Shown piece after piece: positions 5,330 to 6,505 of a stretch of 6,505 bases of DNA. How positions within the stretch are numbered: the stretch's first letter is position 1; each line of letters opens with the position of its first letter. A program made the position numbers and the translations under genes. Location: assembly GCA_900318545.1 (NCBI GenBank), contig ONLC01000125.1:1-6505 (forward strand). The letters run 5' to 3'. A model generated the notes under the pieces. The model saw nothing but the letters and a program-made list of their open reading frames with translations, did no database searches and had not been told where the DNA came from. Source of the stretch: an uncultured Eubacteriales bacterium (GTDB lineage Bacteria > Bacillota > Clostridia > Oscillospirales > Ruminococcaceae).

Positions 5330-5842
5330 CTATCTTGCTTTAATTCTTTTTGCCGCACCTGTTTTATCAAGCGAAAGTCCGACCGACACATATACAATAG
5401 CACTTGTAAGCGTCTGAACTGCATTTGCAGCTGCATCTGCGAAGCCTGCTGCAAGCGAATGATAAATCACCAGACCACTGTATAATCCATATCCTCCTAC
5501 ACATATCGCAAGTGCAGGAAGTATACTTATAAGATTTCTCGTGCAGATTATTTTTCTATGCTTTGATGTGAAAAGCAGGGCAGTTGCAGCCTTAATTATT
5601 ACGGTTGCAGGCACCCATATCAAATATCCCGAAAAACCGTCTGAAAGTGCTGCACCAACGGCTCCTGCAAATACAGCGTAAGGTGTCGGCAGTACAGATG
5701 CCGCTAAAAATATCGCACCGTCACCGATATGAACATATCCCTTTATCGTCGGAATGTGCAGAAAGGCTGTAAGAACATAAACGAGGGCTGTAAACAGACC
5801 TGTAAGAGCTATCAGCCGGATTTTGTCATTTGTTTTTGTCAT
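5330..5842 (-). CDS. ECF transporter S component (vitamin or precursor uptake)
   Basis: The product has 170 residues and is an integral membrane protein with about six predicted helices (roughly 9-29, 38-52, 55-72, 74-91, 103-127, 130-158). GYVHIGDG at 35-42 followed by AIFLAASVLPTPYAVFAGAVGAAL and SDGFSGYLIW is typical of S components of energy-coupling factor transporters in the ECF-S group related to HmpT and the DUF1393 family. S components bind one substrate and dock to a shared EcfA-EcfA'-EcfT module, not encoded here, so the protein would depend on a distant module. Substrate cannot be read from sequence; hydroxymethylpyrimidine, thiamine-type or other B-vitamin precursors are candidates. 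No known riboswitch fits its short leader. Length is usual for the family. AAAAGGAG lies 8 nt before the ATG. The gene is monocistronic and convergent with the GH5 gene. Confidence 0.85.
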   Translation of the reverse strand: MTKTNDKIRLIALTGLFTALVYVLTAFLHIPTIKGYVHIGDGAIFLAASVLPTPYAVFAGAVGAALSDGFSGYLIWVPATVIIKAATALLFTSKHRKIICTRNLISILPALAICVGGYGLYSGLVIYHSLAAGFADAAANAVQTLTSAIVYVSVGLSLDKTGAAKRIKAR

Positions 5843-5845
5843 AAA

Positions 5846-5869
5846 CTCAGCTCCTTTTTGTTTGCTGAG
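5846..5869 (-). promoter_or_regulatory. Ribosome binding site of the ECF gene flanked by a short inverted repeat
   Basis: On the minus strand, CTCAGC and GCTGAG (6 bp) flank a 12-nt loop that contains most of the AAAAGGAG ribosome binding site; its last G begins the 3' arm. The predicted transcription start lies inside or just before the first arm, so the mRNA may carry only part of the hairpin. An effect on translation is possible but unproven. Confidence 0.4.
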
Positions 5870-5872
5870 CTA

Positions 5873-5901
5873 ATTATACTATATTGGTGGGAATAATTCA
5901 A
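5873..5901 (-). promoter_or_regulatory. Sigma-A promoter of the ECF S-component gene
   Basis: On the minus strand, TTGAAT (5901-5896) and a perfect TATAAT (5878-5873) are spaced by 17 nt. Transcription would start near 5866, giving a leader of only about 24 nt. This promoter plus the terminator at 6020-6074 separates the gene from the upstream asparagine synthetase. Confidence 0.72.
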
Positions 5902-5913
5902 ATCAGCGCTTGC

Positions 5914-5940
5914 GCACTTTAACACATGAAAGTTATGTGC
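5914..5940. repeat. Imperfect inverted repeat upstream of the ECF promoter
   Basis: GCAC-TT-TAAC pairs with GTTA-T-GTGC around an eight-base loop. A separate small palindrome GCGCTTGCGC (5906-5915) adjoins it. Both lie just upstream of the -35 of the ECF promoter and outside any gene. An operator is possible; there is no U-tract, so it is not a terminator. Confidence 0.35.
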
Positions 5941-6019
5941 TAATGATTCAAACAATGGCTGATTGTATATGCTGTTTTTATGCAGAATGCTGTGCAAATT
6001 CACCTTGTAATTCTGGGCG

Positions 6020-6074
6020 AAAAAATAAAAAAGCACACTTTACAAAACTCGGAGAGAATGTAGAGCGTGCTTTT
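6020..6074 (-). terminator. Rho-independent terminator of the asparagine synthetase gene
   Basis: On the minus strand AAAAGCACGC pairs with GTGTGCTTTT (10 bp, one G-U) around a 26-nt loop, then runs into TTTTTT-A-TTTTTT. It begins 15 nt after the stop codon at 6089-6091. The loop is longer than usual but the stem and T-tract are convincing. Confidence 0.78.
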
Positions 6075-6088
6075 GTGCAATACGTAGA

Positions 6089-6505
6089 TTATCTTTTTAC
6101 GAAATATTCGTCATACCATACAAGGAAGGTATAGATCGTCCAGATCTTTCTCCAAAGGTCGGAGTTGCCGCCGACATACTCGTCCCAGATAGAGTCAACC
6201 TCATCCTTGTTAAAGAACTTCTCGCAGATATCAGAGCCCAGCATAGCCTTAACGGGGGCATTGTAGCTATCATCAGCCATCCAATATCTTATAGGAACTA
6301 CAAAGCCGAGCTTCTTTCTGAAAGCTATCTCCTCGGGAAGTACTTTAGAAGCTGCAGTTCTGAAAGCTACTTTGTTCTGCTCTTCATTTACCTTGTACTT
6401 TGACGGCAGACGGGAAGCAATGTCAAATATTCTTCTGTCAGTGAGCGGCATTCTGATCTCGAGGCCTGCTGCCTCGCTCATTTTGTCAACGTTGAGATAT
6501 ATGTC
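6089..6505 (-). CDS. asnB: Asparagine synthetase (glutamine-hydrolysing), C-terminal part
   Basis: Only the last 138 residues lie in the window; the frame stays open to the right edge, so the gene starts outside. It carries the end of the ATP-dependent synthetase domain: NVDKMSEAAGLEIRMP (counterpart of the VDR-S-A-xSLExRxP block of AsnB), LTDRRIFDIASRLP, NKVAFRTAASKVLPEEI, the conserved RKKLGFVVPI stretch, and a terminal WRKIWTIYTFLVWYDEYF. The enzyme makes asparagine from aspartate, ATP and glutamine in the cytoplasm. The N-terminal glutaminase domain cannot be checked. The internal ATG at 6481 is not the start, because the preceding eight codons are family-conserved. A related amidotransferase acting on another substrate cannot be fully excluded from this fragment. 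Confidence 0.88.
   Translation of the reverse strand, partial: DIYLNVDKMSEAAGLEIRMPLTDRRIFDIASRLPSKYKVNEEQNKVAFRTAASKVLPEEIAFRKKLGFVVPIRYWMADDSYNAPVKAMLGSDICEKFFNKDEVDSIWDEYVGGNSDLWRKIWTIYTFLVWYDEYFVKR

Noticed and set aside
5839..6036. 65-codon minus-strand frame between the asparagine synthetase and ECF genes
   Set aside because: It lies across the T-tract, the inverted repeat and the ECF promoter, with unremarkable composition and no start signals.
5910..6134. 74-codon plus-strand frame beginning at TTG
   Set aside because: It runs through the asparagine synthetase terminator and into that gene, has no ribosome binding site and resembles no family I know.

Overview
The window looks like chromosomal DNA of an anaerobic gut or rumen Clostridia member, most likely a Ruminococcus-type organism. 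The signs are AT-rich intergenic DNA with sigma-A promoters (TTGACA / TATAAT, some with an extended -10), strong AAGGAGG-type ribosome binding sites, a lipoprotein GH5 glucanase, an ECF-type vitamin transporter subunit, a clostridial S1-like RNA-binding protein and a wall hydrolase with a fibronectin III domain. No mobile element, CRISPR array, tRNA or rRNA is visible.

Layout. A partial S1-like RNA-binding gene runs off the left edge on the minus strand (1-355). It is divergent from a secreted FN3 plus SleB-like wall hydrolase (802-1686). The gap between them holds a good sigma-A promoter, a perfect WalR-type dyad and a structured leader. After a strong terminator comes a two-gene operon. Its first gene (1843-2976) is a CobW/COG0523 G3E GTPase carrying a 68-residue arm with 36 histidines. 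Its second gene (2995-3954) is a divergent P-loop protein whose C-terminal third resembles the YcgQ/DUF1980 domain. A terminator and a new promoter lead to a lipid-anchored GH5 endoglucanase (4102-5292). This converges, across a perfect 12-bp hairpin that can serve both strands, on an ECF transporter S component (5330-5842, minus). The right edge holds the C-terminal 138 residues of a glutamine-hydrolysing asparagine synthetase (6089-6505, minus), with its own terminator.

How the genes relate. Most are independent single-gene units, each with its own promoter and terminator. The exception is the CobW / P-loop-DUF1980 pair, which is co-transcribed with an 18-nt gap and probably works as one metal-handling (likely zinc) module. 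The WalR-like site ahead of the wall hydrolase suggests control by the cell-wall two-component system WalRK.

Most worth a second look: the P-loop plus YcgQ-like fusion next to a histidine-armed CobW, the degenerate G4 motif in that CobW, and the WalR-like dyad with mini-ORFs ahead of the divergent SleB-like hydrolase. All family calls are by eye from motifs; no searches were run.
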